Below, piece after piece: positions 48,260-60,039 of a DNA stretch of 64,000 nucleotides; position 1 is the first letter of the stretch, and every line of letters starts with the position of its first letter. Under the pieces are notes generated by a model. The model searched no databases and had not been told where the DNA came from. It was given only the letters and a program-made list of their open reading frames with translations. Position numbers and translations under genes: made by a program. The DNA is taken from assembly GCA_030549775.1 (NCBI GenBank), contig CM060175.1, positions 13,290,455-13,354,454 of the forward strand, read 5' to 3'. This DNA comes from Tamarix chinensis (taxonomy: Eukaryota > Streptophyta > Magnoliopsida > Caryophyllales > Tamaricaceae).

Positions 48260-48536
48260 TGTTTAATGCACAAGTTTTAATGTTATTAAAAAAATATTTT
48301 AATAATGCTTCTAGAAATAACTGTTATTAAAACTTCACATCATTTCTGTTTTGCTAACCGTTAATTTAAAACCATTATCAAAACAAGCATTGTTTTACTT
48401 TTAATAACAATTTATTTCCAAATCCATTATTAACACTTTAACTGCATTCCCACCTCGAAATTTTCACGTTTTTATCAAAGGTTATGATCAAACCATAATA
48501 TATGTGGTTACATTAATGAAAATTTCTGTAGCAGTG
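48260..48536. repeat. Right subterminal repeats of the old CACTA element
   Basis: Decayed versions of the AATAACGGTT / AACCGTTATT hairpins up to the terminus GTAGCAGTG. Confidence 0.75.
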
Positions 48537-48539
48537 TTG

Positions 48540-49840
48540 GTTGAATATGGTGTTTTATGGGGTAAGGATCGACAGATTCGACCGATGGTGGAGGGAGGGG
48601 GAGGATCGGTAGTTTTTGCCAAGGGTAGGGGGAAAGGAATAACATTTTGTGTAATGGGGGATGGTTTCAATTGGGTAGATGGATTGGTTTGTTAATTATG
48701 TTTGTATTAATTAGATAATATAATTATGGTGTGTTAATTATGTTTGTAATCATGTTCATTCATTATGGTTGCTAAATATTTTTTTTAATTATGGTTAATT
48801 TGGTTAAATTTTTTCATTAGGTTTTTAGATCTATTATACACTTATGGTTTGTTAATTATATTTTTTTAATTATAGTTAATTCGGTTAAATTTTTTCATTA
48901 TGTTTTTAGATCTATTAGACTTAATTAATTATACTATCTTATTTGAATTAAATATGGGTTTGGCAAATTCTATCAATATTCTAGGTTTTTTGGTTGATAT
49001 TAGGAGGGGTAATTATGTTTTAATTATGGTTTGTTAACTATATTTTTTTAATTATGGTTAATTAGGTTAAACTTGTTCATTATATTTTTACATCTATTAT
49101 ATTATGTTAATTATGCTATGTTATTTTAATTAAATATGGGTTTAGCAAAATCTATCGGTATTCTAGGTTTTCGGTTAACGTTGGGAGGGGTAATTATATT
49201 TATTAATTATGGTTGTTAATTTATTCATTATATTTTTAGATCTATTATACTCTCTTAATTATGCTATATTTATTTTAATTAAATATGGGTTTGGTAAAAA
49301 CTGTAGGTATTCTAGGATTTTCATGGTCATTGGGAGGGGTAATTATGTTTATTAATTATGGTTTGTTAATTATTTTTTGAATTATGGTTAAATCTATTAA
49401 ATTTTTTCATTTTTTTAGATCTATTATACTATGTTATTTTAGTTAAATATGGGTTTGGCAAATTCTATCAGTATTCTAGGATTTGTGGTTGACATTGGGA
49501 GGGGTAATTGCGTCTATTAATTATGGTTTGTTAATTATGTTTTTTAATTATGGTTTATTCATTTAAATTATTTCATTATGTTTTTATATCTATTATACTA
49601 TGTTAGTTATGCTATGTTATTTTAATTAAATATGGGTTTGGAAATTTTTGTTAGTATTCTTAGGTTTTTAGATGACGTTAGGAGATGTAATTATGGTTTG
49701 TTAACAATTTTTTTTAATTATGGTTAATTTGGTTAAATTTGTTCATTATATTTCTATATCTATTTTACTCTATTAATTATGCTATATTATTTAAATTAAA
49801 TTTGGGTTTGGATAAATCTATTGGTACTTTAGGGTTTCCA
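48540..49840. repeat. Tandem repeat array of about 150-185 bp units
   Basis: Units carry AAATATGGGTTTGGCAAA, a TCTAGG(G)TTTT core, GGGAGGGGTAATTATG, and TTTTTAGATCTATTATACT. The ATGGGTTTGG motif recurs at about 48955, 49138, 49286, 49449, 49632 and 49803. The array resumes at 55440 beyond the inserted LTR. Its first unit (48592-48700) is of the longer type seen at 30340-31157. Confidence 0.8.
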
Positions 49841-50547
49841 TGTAACACCCCTAAAAATCATAGTTAAAATTTTTTATTTAATTAAAATAAAAAGAAGTAC
49901 GGGTGTGCTACCACTGTGATCATTAGCAGTCCGGCCCCCGCCTAATTTCATACCAACCACAAGACTAAGGAAAATTTCACGAGTTAATAAAAATACTTAA
50001 GGTAGAGAAACATAGAAATTCAAAATACTCATAAAGAGAATCAAAGTGCGTGATAAAAGTTATTACAACCCAAAAGGAGTACATAGTCGAAGTCCCCGAG
50101 GGGATAAAGGATACAATACAATAAAACGAAACGGAAATAAAAGGCGAGCATACGTAAACAAGGATAAAAGAGAGTCTGGTCTACATCGCTCTTGGGCCCC
50201 ATGCCAAGGCCAATATGGTCAACTCTCAGCCTTGTCTGATGCCTCATAAGTGTTATAGGCATTGAAAACAATATCTCCTACTTGCACAAGCTCAAAAGGG
50301 ACCTGTGCTCATAGGAATGAGCAGCACCAATGAAATGGGTGGTCAGTATGCTACGTACTGAGCAAGTTGACCATGTAGCTAATGCCATACACAAAAAGGC
50401 ATATAATGCAAATAGGATCATACAAATAAGCCATACAAGAAATATCGATAGAATAAGTCGTATTGCAGTCCGGTTAAACTTAATCATTAGATCTCTGGTC
50501 AATGTGTCATTTCACACCATGCTCTTTATAAGTCCATGTGAGTACGG

Positions 50548-50900
50548 GAACCCAATATTATAGCCGATGGATCGAAAACATATAGGGTAGAACGCTCCTA
50601 ACCACTATTATTTGCCCATGGATCTGTCTCCAAGGCAAAGTGCTCCTAGCCACTATTATGTCGGTGGATTAGTCTGGCCCCGACTCTCATGGTGTTTCAC
50701 TGTAAGTAATTAGTACCTTTTCTATGTCTTATCATAACTCAAGGTTTGGTTTATTGAGCTCGGGATCCCTTGCTATTATAGTTGGTGGATTGGAACATAC
50801 AAGGCAAAACACTCTTAACCACTATTATTCACCGGTGGATTGGTCTCCACGGTACCCTGGCACCTGACCATTATTATGTCAGTGGATCAGTATGGGCTCG
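50548..50900. repeat. Repeated CCACTATTATT / GGTGGAT block
   Basis: Five or six degenerate units of about 50-60 bp, the counterpart of 11212-11570. Confidence 0.7.
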
Positions 50901-52377
50901 ACTCAATAATCTTTCACTTTAAATTATTAGTGTTTTATCCGTGTCTTATTCAATACATGTTTTCACCCTAGACATGCATGTTCCTTGGACTACCCATTCA
51001 CACAACCCGTCTACTCCTCATCTTCTGAAAGGGCCCGTCCCATATCTTGGGACTTCTACGCCTCCTAATACATCCATATGTCCTTTCCCTCTTCTCCTCA
51101 CTTACCACTAATACCCAACTCCTATGTGCGTGGGTCGAGGTCCACTTTCCCATACCTCAAAGTCAACTCACTATCGCCCTCTATGGTTTTCCTCCCAGAA
51201 ACCCTAATTTGGCCTATATGGCCCAACCTGCCTCTATCTCACACAACTCATACTCCTTTTCCCCCAACTCATCACTTCACTTAGATTCAATCCCAAGCAT
51301 CCCTATTTACTTCCCATTCTTAGGTGTGACCATGAAACCCTAGTTGGTCACCCCAAACCTTAACACCTCTCTTTTCTCATATATTATCTCTCCATTAATC
51401 ACTTACCATCCCCTCTTCCACATGACACACACGTTCACCCTCCATTTGACATCCTTCCACTCTTACCCCATATTTTAATCACCTCCATTATTTTTCCCTT
51501 TCACAATCTCCTCCACTTAGGGTTTTCCTCCCAAACCCTAACCAAGCTCCCTATGCACGCTTTTACCAATGTATATACTATTTTTCACCCATGGAATCCA
51601 ATCATCCAAACAACTCTTTCCTCACCTTACTTAGACCTTAAGTCAACTTTTTCCTCGTAAGGATCCTCCCCATGCAAAAACCATCCATCCCATGCAAGCC
51701 CTAGACATACCCATGCAAGATTCATTTCACTCTCTCATTTTGTCTATATTTTTCTTTTATTTTTCCCCTCATATGTCATGAGATAATTAAGTCATTATCA
51801 CTTCCTTTTAGTTAACTCATTTCCCTTTTTCCCTTTTCATCCCTTCACCCCATACCATATCTTTAAGGCATCCTAGCATGCATGTCCTAGAGTGTCACAT
51901 CATCTAACACCACAAGCACAACATACATATCATTTTACACATGCCATAAGGAGGACACATAAACATACCTTAACTCCGAGTTGTGCTATAAGTAAGTGGT
52001 CATAATCACATAAGGTACACAAACATAACATAAAACATGGAATACAAAACACATAACACGCATAATAGGCCTTAACTACATCCTTATCTAAAACGATACC
52101 GGGCTTGGAGCATGCTCCTACACCTCCTTAAGGTTTTGACTTAATTCACCTATAACAGGGAAATACTAGAGTTAACTTCCCTCTTACCAACATTATCATT
52201 ATTTCCTAATTTACCTTTATCATAACCTAGTATTAGGGTTAATAATAATAATAGTAGCTTTATAAGTTAAAATAAGGGTATTATTCATAAAGTAGCTAAT
52301 AATGCTTCTACTAGTCAAAATAGGTTTAGGTAGTTATATTGGTCCATGTTAAGGCATTATTAGCAATATCGACAATA

Positions 52378-52583
52378 CTAAAGATAATAACTTTAATAAT
52401 AATAGTAATAATAATAATAATGATAATAATGATAATAATAATAATTCGAATCATAATAATAATAATAATACTAAAATAGTGACAATAATGTTAATAATGA
52501 TAATAATAATAATAATAATAAGAGTTTAAATAATCATGATAATAATAATATCAATATTAATAGTGCCAATGTTAATAATAATA

Positions 52584-52636
<53 letters not shown>

Positions 52637-52640
52637 AATA
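52378..52640. repeat. AAT-rich and (TGA)n microsatellites
   Basis: Imperfect AAT/ATA repeats, then a perfect GAT run at about 52583-52636. This occupies the position of the 27-bp minisatellite in the other copy. Confidence 0.9.
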
Positions 52641-53076
52641 ACACTAATAAAATTAAATAACGATTACATACGGCACAATCTAGCGGTGTCAGTGGTGGTG
52701 GAGGAAGTAGGGGTTGGAGAGGTGGATTTTTAGGCTATAAGAGGGAGAGTGAGATGGTGGTTGTGGTGGTGGTGGATTCTCTAGGTTAAGAGGGTTGGAA
52801 TGGTGGTGGTGGCACACAGAGGTGGCGGCGTAGGTGGTGGTTGTTGTGGAGGCTGAGGGTGATAGAGAAGGTGGATGGGTGAAGGAGAGGGAGGCATGGA
52901 GAAAGGAAGGTAGAGGAAGCTCTACTAAGTGGTTTGGGTTGTAGGAGAGGCGGTGGTTGCGACAGAGATGGTGGTGCATGGCGGTGAGAGGGGCGGTGTT
53001 GGGTGGAAAGTGGCAGATTGGGCAGCCTACTTTGCATAGTTGGGGTGGCTCGTGTAGGGGGAATTAGAGGTGGTGA

Positions 53077-54464
53077 TGTAGGAATTTAGCCAAGCGAAAC
53101 ACAACGCAGCGGAATAAAATCAAAGGCTAAATTTACCAGGAATATATGCTAGATTAAAGACGAACCTGCTTGATCCAATTGAGTTTGTTTCAATTGATTG
53201 ATTTCAATCTCCTTTGAGTGAGCGAGTGTGAATTGTGTCACACCTCTACCGGTATCCACACACTTTGAATCTGGATCACTAAGGAAGTGTGCTAGCGCCA
53301 ATGGAACACTCTCTCAATTTCGTGAATAACCAGCGTTTGTGGCTAGGTTATTTTCTCTCACTTAGAGAGAGAGCAAAAAGGTGTATCTATAATAAAACCC
53401 CAGCTTGGGTATTTATATTAACACTCTAGCCCACCTAGAGGCATTGGACTTAGGCGTTAATCACATTAAAACCACTTGGACTTGATGAGATATTAATCAT
53501 ATTAGGATCTCATCTTATTCTTTTGATCCAGTTCAGTTCGGTGTGCGACCCTGTAGGTTCACGTAATATTGGCAATGGACCAAAACTCCTTTTGGGCCCA
53601 CAAATCATAAGAGGTCTCTAGCAAGACGTTATAACTACCCAAATTACGCAAATGTCCTATGCTCAACATAACCTATTAATAACCCGTATATTTGTCCTTT
53701 TGTCACACGATATTTAGATTGAACACAAGACATTTGTCGTGTCATCCTTGCTATGTTCAATCACATTCTTTCTCGATCACCAAGTAAGACTAACCTTAAA
53801 CAAACGACACCTCGTTTGCACATGGCCATGCTAACATTAGTCATACTTGTCGAGGGGCCCAAAGATATCTCTCTCATGTCATGAGAGGGACAAATCCCAT
53901 CTTGATCAACTATGTGCCTCTATATGATTCACAACATGTCTAATCAATACCTTTATGATCACCCCTAATAAGGGTAACGTTTGGTAAAGTTAAAACAGAA
54001 TGATCATCATACCGGCAAATACGAAAATCTCAGGTCAAAGGACGATATACAATTTAGAGAACACTGATGACACTTTGCACAATATTTAATGCAGTGTCCT
54101 CCTACTGGGTCGGTCCAATATCATGTTCCCTAACATGTATCTATGTTATTAGTTTGATATCTCATATCAATGATCAGTGGAACATGATCATCAACTAATC
54201 AACATACTAGTCTTATAATCACTAATATCCCTTAATTAGATGATATTAGACTAGGGACAGTTCTTGAATAATAATATTTCTATCTATTAGTAGAGTTCCA
54301 CAATCCAATCACATACTTAATTATCTACATAAAGAATAATTATTCAAAGGGATAACAGCATTTGAATGAATAACATCATTTGATACTTTTATTAATAAGC
54401 ACAATCTCTAAATATGCAAATATAAATTATAACATATGATTGGTTCTAGGGCATATTTCCATTA
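53077..54464 (-). mobile_element. Solo LTR of a Ty1/copia-type element nested in the long LTR
   Basis: A 1388-bp insertion flanked by the perfect TSD GGTGA (53072-53076, 54465-54469). Read on the minus strand it starts TAATGGAAATATGCCCTAGA and ends GGCTAAATTCCTACA. The GGAAATATGCCCTAG start is typical of Angela/TAR-type copia LTRs in plants; its first bases have changed from the usual TGTTGG. There is no coding sequence. Confidence 0.82.
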
Positions 54465-54469
54465 GGTGA

Positions 54470-55140
54470 GTGGTATGGTTTGGTGGAGGGTAATACAAGG
54501 AAGGTTTTGGGTGGTGTTTCGGGTGGCGACATTAGGCAACGACGGTGGGGACGACGTCTGAAGCGGTAGTGGCGCAAGGAAGACTGATTTTCTAGGTTGG
54601 GGGTATTTATAGGCCATTGGTGGGAGGATAAGACAAAGGGGGAAGAGGACAAGGGGAAGTTGTGGCAGAGTTCGTAGGCCGATACAAGCCTGCAATTATG
54701 CAGGTTTGGTTGGGTCAGGGAGGAGAAAAAGGAAAGGGAGAGAGGCACGCGTAAGGGCAAGTACAGATAGGTCGGGGTTGGAATTGGTAAGGAAAGGGAC
54801 GGGGACGAGAAGGGAGGTGGCAGGTTGACGGTGTAGAGTTTCTGGTCGACCTTCACCACGTGGGAAGGGAGGAGGAAGAATAAGGGGTCAGCCGACTAGT
54901 CTGTGGGAAAAAAAAAAAAAGAAAAAGGAAGGGAACTGGGTGGGTGAGGCAGAGAGGAAAAAAAAGAAATATGGGCTGGGATGCTTGGGGGAGAGAAGAG
55001 GGGGGGAGAGTTAGGCCGTGAGCGGCGCAGGCCTAAACCGGGAAGAGAGGGAAAAATAGAAAAGGAGGAAGGAGGAGAAAAGAAAAGAAAAAGGAAAAAG
55101 GGAGGAAAAAGGGAAAAAGGAAAAGGGAAAAATGGGTTGG
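54470..55140. repeat. Purine-rich tract of the long LTR
   Basis: G/A-rich on the plus strand, the counterpart of 13970-15230. Frames here on either strand (54446-54859, 54981-55163) are composition artefacts. Confidence 0.7.
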
Positions 55141-55439
55141 TTTGGGTACTTAGAATATTTTAGTGGTTTTAAATATTTCAAAATAATAAAAATTAGTAAA
55201 ATAATAATTAAATTCCCCTTTTATATTAATTTATGATATTTTGCGTAAATTTTTTTTTCTAATTTTTATTTTACTTAGCAAAATATCCTAATATTCCCTA
55301 ATTAAATTCTTTATTATTTTCCTCTTGATTGTGCCTTAAATACTCCCTTTATTTTAAGAAAATAATTTATTTAATTAATTTTCCTAATAAATCCCTATTT
55401 TAACATACTTTCCTAAATTAGGGTTTTTTGGGTATTTCA

Positions 55440-55710
55440 TTCCAGTTGATCTTGGGAGGAGTAATTATGTTTATTAATTATGGTTTGTTAATTTTTTTAT
55501 TATGGTTAATTTGGTTTAATTTTTTCATTATATTTTTAGATTTGTTATACTCTATTAATTGTGTTGAAGTTAGTTTGTAATGTCTCTAGAGATCTCTTTA
55601 AAGATCCGTGAGTACCTTCAACCCTACGGACAAAAAAATTAGTAAATTACTTTATCACTGGAAATAAGTAAAAGTAACTATAATAGGAAATAAAATAACA
55701 ATCATACTTA
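55440..55710. repeat. Remainder of the tandem array and flank
   Basis: 55445-55560 continues the GGGAGGAGTAATTATG / TTTTTAGATTTGTTATACTC repeat from before the LTR insertion. 55561-55710 has no recognised feature. Confidence 0.7.
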
Positions 55711-57321
55711 GAGCTTGTTTGGTTATACTTTTAAAAGTAGTTTTTTTATCAAAGTAATTTTCTATTTTTAATAGTGTTTGATTTTACTTTTAAAAAGTTA
55801 TTATAAAAAAGTAATTAATAATAATTAATTTCAAAAAGTAGTAATCTAAAAGTAAATTTAACCTACTTCTAAAAGTAATTTTTTAATACGGCACGGTATC
55901 TTCCGGTTAGTAAAAAACTCGTGTAAGTCTGTACGTCAATAAGGTAGGTTTCACCAAAACTCGTAGTCTTTAGGTTCGTGGAGCAAATCTGTTTCCATCT
56001 GCTACTGTTTACCGTTCAGTCTTCATGTCTGCTCCACAGATGCTACCTCCGATAACCGCGGAAAAATCTAGCTCTTCTCGGTGAAACCCATAGCCTAACT
56101 AGGCAGAGCCACCCGCATTTCAATTTGACAGGTTTTTTCTTCTAACAAACCTGCCTCGAACCACCGGAACTTTCTCTTCTATTAGCTCTCTGACTCAAAA
56201 CGCCAGCATCAACATCATCTTCATCTGTCGTAGATGACATTAGACAAATGAGCAAATCCACAAAAGCTTTGGTTATAAACTTATAGTTACTCTCAGCATT
56301 CAAATTGAGGTAGCAGAGAAGCAGCTCATGCAAGAACTCCGAGTCGGCTCTTACATCTAAATCATCCTTTGCCTCAATCATTTCTTCCATGGATCTCCTA
56401 AAATCCACATATGGGTCTGGAGAATATCTACGGAATGGAATACAGCCGTTAACAACCATCTCACTCTCAGGGGGTGTTGGATTGATATTGATGGTGGTCG
56501 GGGCTGCTTCAAGGATGGAATTGGACCGACTGTGGGAGGATACAAAGAACCATTTGGAGGTGAAAGCGGAAGAGAAGTCAGCCTGTTGAGCTTCGGAGTC
56601 TGAGATACTAGAGCAGAAGTTGTCGGTGGAAGGGGAAAGAGGAAAGGATATGAGTGATTTTGAATTGGAAAGTGAGAGATCGTATATAAAGCTGAAGCTC
56701 TTTATTATTGGTCGAGAGGCACAAGGGGAGAAGGTGGCTGTAGTGGTAGGGTAGGCATATTATAAATAAATTAAGTGCACTTAATGAAAATAATGTTCTA
56801 TATCTTACTCCTTATCATATCCACTTGCATGGGTTGCAACTAACTTCTAAATAATTATTCTTATAATTTTTTTCTTGAAAATTCTTGTTGCGGATTCTTT
56901 GTATTTTATTGCATCCAAATTGCTTAAATAATCTATTTAGAAGATATTTATATATATCTTATAAATGATCTTTCATTATTAAAAGCATGTAAGTATATTT
57001 GAAGGATCTAAGACATCTTCATCAGATATTTCACGTTTGTCCAATTTAATATTACATAATATATATAATAATTATTACTAAAATATATATATATAGGAAA
57101 ATAAAAATTAAAGATGGGAAATAAAAAGTAAATTTGTGGAAAAATAAAAACCAAAGACTAATAAAGTATAATAAGTAGTTTTTTTAGTATTAATCACTTA
57201 TACAACAAAAGTAAAAACAAACATATATTTTACTTACAAAAGTAGTTTTCGAAAAGTAAATTTATAAAAGTAGTTTTTATATAAAAGTAATTATTAAAAA
57301 TAAGTAATACCAAACAAGGGC
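55711..57321. mobile_element. PIF/Harbinger-like non-autonomous element carrying a gene fragment
   Basis: Termini GAGCTTGTTTGGT and (minus strand) GCCCTTGTTTGGT, 11 of 13 identical, flanked by the TSD TTA (55708-55710, 57322-57324). TTA duplications and a GGGCTTGTTTGG-like end are the mark of PIF/Harbinger and Tourist elements. Length 1611 bp. AT-rich arms with AAAAGTAGTTTTT motifs surround a less AT-rich core (55890-56760) with the OVATE-type fragment. No transposase was found. Confidence 0.82.
56142..56759 (-). pseudogene. OVATE family protein (OFP13/15/16/18-like) gene fragment
   Basis: Minus-strand frame open for 206 codons; the first ATG in frame is at 56459, giving 105 residues. It carries the OVATE domain: SPDPYVDFRRSMEEMIEAKD, then FLHELLLCYLNLNAESNYKFITKAFVDLLICLM. 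Upstream in the same frame is SKWFFVSSHSRSNSILEAA, like the FF...SNSIL segment before the domain in OFP13/16-type proteins. OFPs are plant transcriptional repressors acting with TALE homeodomain proteins on growth and organ shape. The normal OFP N terminus and a start are not seen. Because it lies wholly inside a Harbinger-like element, it is best read as a captured piece and not a resident gene. Domain residues look well kept and the frame is unbroken. Confidence 0.8.
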
Positions 57322-57483
57322 TTATTCGTTGTAATCTTATGGATATGAAAGATATCACTAAAAAAAATAGAAACGATTTTATGTTTATATGGTTGTAGCC
57401 AATTCCTCTTTAGATATAAAATTAGGCTAGGCATGCTTCTGTAGTATTCCTCCAATGACAAGAGTAGTTTCTAGTATATTTGT

Positions 57484-58560
57484 TTATTCATGGCATCTAT
57501 CACCTTTCCATCGTGACATAAAACTATGTGTGAATGATGAACGACCAGAGACTTTCTTGCATCTTTCCTCCACATTCTTATTAATATAAAACCTACACAA
57601 TAAATATTTTGAAGTGGAAAAAATATGTTCTACAACTGAAATAAAAGAAAGTTCTCGGTTGGTAATAATGGTGGTTGGAATCATAAATGGATCCATTAAG
57701 GTCTTCAACCTCTCAAGCACCTACAAATAATTTTTCTCCTTTACAGATGACATGTATGCACATACACCATTGAAATTTAATTATATTAGTGTTAATCCAA
57801 TAATTTCAAGTAAGAGAATTCCATATCTATTTGTCTTATATGTGCAATCCATTTGTAAAAAAAAAATAAAATGCACATAAAATATTAACAGATACAGGAT
57901 GTGTAAATAGAAGTTCACTTATTATATTTGATTTTGAATCACTTCAATATCACTGAAAATAATGATTCTTAACCAACATACTCATAACATGTTGTAACAT
58001 TGTTTGACCATACATTTCTTTCGACTTAAGCTTTTTTCGGGCATTATAAATATGCCTTCTCATACCTACATTTCCTTTAAGTTATTTTTTAAGAAGTGGT
58101 ATGATTTATCGTGCCTTTACGTTAACTATGATAAGCTTATCAATAATTTAAACTTTATTTTCTGTCAACTTATCCATAACAACATGCCATTGTTCATAAT
58201 TTACCCATTCATGATTGTGTGTCCCATTCCTAATTATCACTTGTCATCCACCATTATTATTTTCAACACCAATAACAAAAAAGGGACAATCATTCTTTTA
58301 GAACTTGTATTATGTGCAACTTCAGTATCTATAAGTTTAGTAAGGGTATACTTTTCACTTTTTTTCATATCTAATCGAGACTTTACTTACCCCTATACCA
58401 TTTTCTTTTCTAGAATAATTGATGATCAAAATCAGCTTATGAGTTATACCAATTTATTTAGCCCATATTACAAGGTCTTCACGAATAGAAAATATTTTCT
58501 CTGTTATAAAATATCTCTGATAATTTTGAATCGTAAAACATGTATTATCCATATCCTGAA
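57484..58560 (-). pseudogene. MULE transposase / FAR1-related remnant
   Basis: Minus-strand pieces in the expected order: an N-terminal stretch IFSIREDLVIWAK (near 58470-58500), FAR1-type DNA-binding remnants with CPFFVIGVENN and NGTHNHEWVN (about 58190-58290), YNARKKLKSKEMYGQTMLQHVM (about 57980-58050), the MULE-domain signature MDCTYKTNRYG followed by LLLEIIGLTL (about 57780-57860), and ERLKTLMDPFMIPTTIITNRELSFISVVEHIFSTSKYLLCRFYINKNVEERCKK (57540-57717). Frame breaks and stops separate them. This family covers Mutator-like transposases and their tamed FHY3/FAR1 relatives. Here it is a dead transposon relic. No terminal inverted repeats were identified. Confidence 0.8.
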
Positions 58561-58599
58561 AAAAAAAACCAAAGAGTTAACCATAATAATATAATAAAA

Positions 58600-60039
58600 G
58601 GAAGTATTAATTTCATCAAACCAAATTTATTGACACAATTTACAATACTAAAAAAAATAAAATTTACCTCTTCGTATAATTTGTAATTAATATTTGAAGA
58701 ATTCATTTGTATTTATTCTGTGTATCCATAGATTGTCGGTATTCTTAATCCATCATTGTAGTACGTTGGGGTTGCGACCCCATCTTCATAGTTCATCATA
58801 GTTCCTAACTCATTGTATCTCGTCAGAGTTCAAAACTCATCTTAGTTTGAAAGCCTTTCAAATCCATTATTCATTGTGAATGTTTTAAAACAAAAAAGAA
58901 TGTGAAATTTTATCGAATGATTAAACAAAGACTTCTTCCAATGAAAAGTGTATATTGAAACATGTACTTGATTTCTCTACGACAAAGATAAAAAATGATG
59001 AAGTTTTTTTTTTATTATATATGTTTGTTCGGACGATAGAAACCAAAACAATACATTTATATCAGACATACTTTTTTTAAAACCCATGCCTACGCCAGTC
59101 CTTGCCCATATTATGTATTTTTGACAATTTTTTTCTCCCTACATCGCATAGAACCATATACTTGCAAATAAGTTTTTATCATTCGTGTAATAATTGTACA
59201 AAAATAGTCCATGCTGATAATTGTGTATGCCCATTCCTTATATCGAGTGATATAGATTTTTTTTTTATTTGCAACAACAAAATCTGTTGGTAGGGGTAGG
59301 GCTTTGGAAATTTACATTGGTGGGTGGGACATGCGATGTGGCATTTGCTGTCGGAGGGGATGGGTGTCCTGCGGCATTTGCTGCCAATGAGGAGGGGTGT
59401 GTCGTGCGACATTTGTTGCCAGTGGGGAGTATGCATTGCGGCATTTTTTACTAGTGGGGGAGGGTGTATTACGCGACATTTTTTGCTATTGCTAGGTGGG
59501 ATAAAATTGAGAATTATTTTCCATAAAGTAAAAACTTTGTTTCCAAATAACAAAACCCGTCATATTTAGCTAGGTAATCGTTTCTTCTTTCTTTTCTCAT
59601 TATAAATATATGCATGTCTAATATTTAATTGGTATTACATGTATTTTTATTTGTATGATATGTATTCACCTCTATTAATATGTTATGATTTTCGGTTGCA
59701 GGCTGGGTATTCCCCTTTATAAATATATGCTTGTATGATTGTAGGTTGACACCTTTAATATTAAAAAAAATACTATAAATATGTGTATGCATGTTGGTAT
59801 AATATGTTGTTGAAAAATAGTGCATAATTAATTTAATGTCTTGCTAATAAAATAATAATGTTTGTATAGTGTAGATGAGCCTTTGATAAAATGTTGCTGA
59901 TAAAAATTAATTTCATAGTTGATATCTTATATTTACATGTGGGTATGTTGTTAGCTTAACATAATTATTTAATATGTGATATTATATATTAACCATTAAT
60001 TTGGCTATAGAATTTACATATTTTATAATTTAAAAGAGT
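58600..60039. other. AT-rich sequence without recognised gene
   Basis: No gene or transposon ends recognised apart from the short repeat array at 59320-59490. A few repeated GTTCATCATAGTTC-like motifs lie near 58780-58850. Confidence 0.45.
59320..59490. repeat. GC-richer degenerate minisatellite, about 42 bp
   Basis: Four to five copies of a unit with GCGGCATTTGCTGCCA followed by GTGGGGAGGGGTGT-like sequence. It stands out from AT-rich surroundings and gives short accidental frames on both strands. Confidence 0.7.

Larger units (their letters stand above)
31158..48536 (-). mobile_element. Old CACTA (En/Spm) element, split by a younger one
   Basis: Left terminus CACTACTCGAGAAAG, right terminus TTTCTGTAGCAGTG (minus strand CACTGCTACAGAAA), flanked by the 3-bp TSD TTG (31155-31157, 48537-48539). 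Three-base TSDs and CACTA/CACTG ends are diagnostic. Without the inserted young element and its extra TSD it measures about 9.15 kb. It holds decayed minus-strand genes in the order (5' to 3') short unidentified ORF, TNP2 with transposase-associated domain, DUF4218, DUF4216, Transposase_24 and Ulp1-like protease. Many stops show it is old. Confidence 0.92.
49841..55439. mobile_element. Long non-coding LTR, TGTAACACC-type family, second type, copy 2
   Basis: Starts TGTAACACCCCTAAAAATC, ends GGGTATTTCA, and is flanked by the exact 5-bp TSD TTCCA (49836-49840, 55440-55444). The tandem array on both sides joins cleanly when it is removed. Excluding a nested 1.4-kb LTR it is about 4.2 kb. It is collinear with 10484-15549 and has no retrotransposon protein domain, so it is most simply a solo LTR. 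Confidence 0.82.

Noticed and set aside
52536..52733. Frame with a long run of Met
   Set aside because: Translation of the (TGA)n microsatellite.
56142..56459. Resident OVATE family gene
   Set aside because: It is bounded by Harbinger-like termini with a TTA duplication and lacks a normal OFP start, so a captured fragment fits better.
57355..57360. CACTA motif as a transposon end
   Set aside because: A lone CACTA pentamer without inverted partner, subterminal repeats or TSD.
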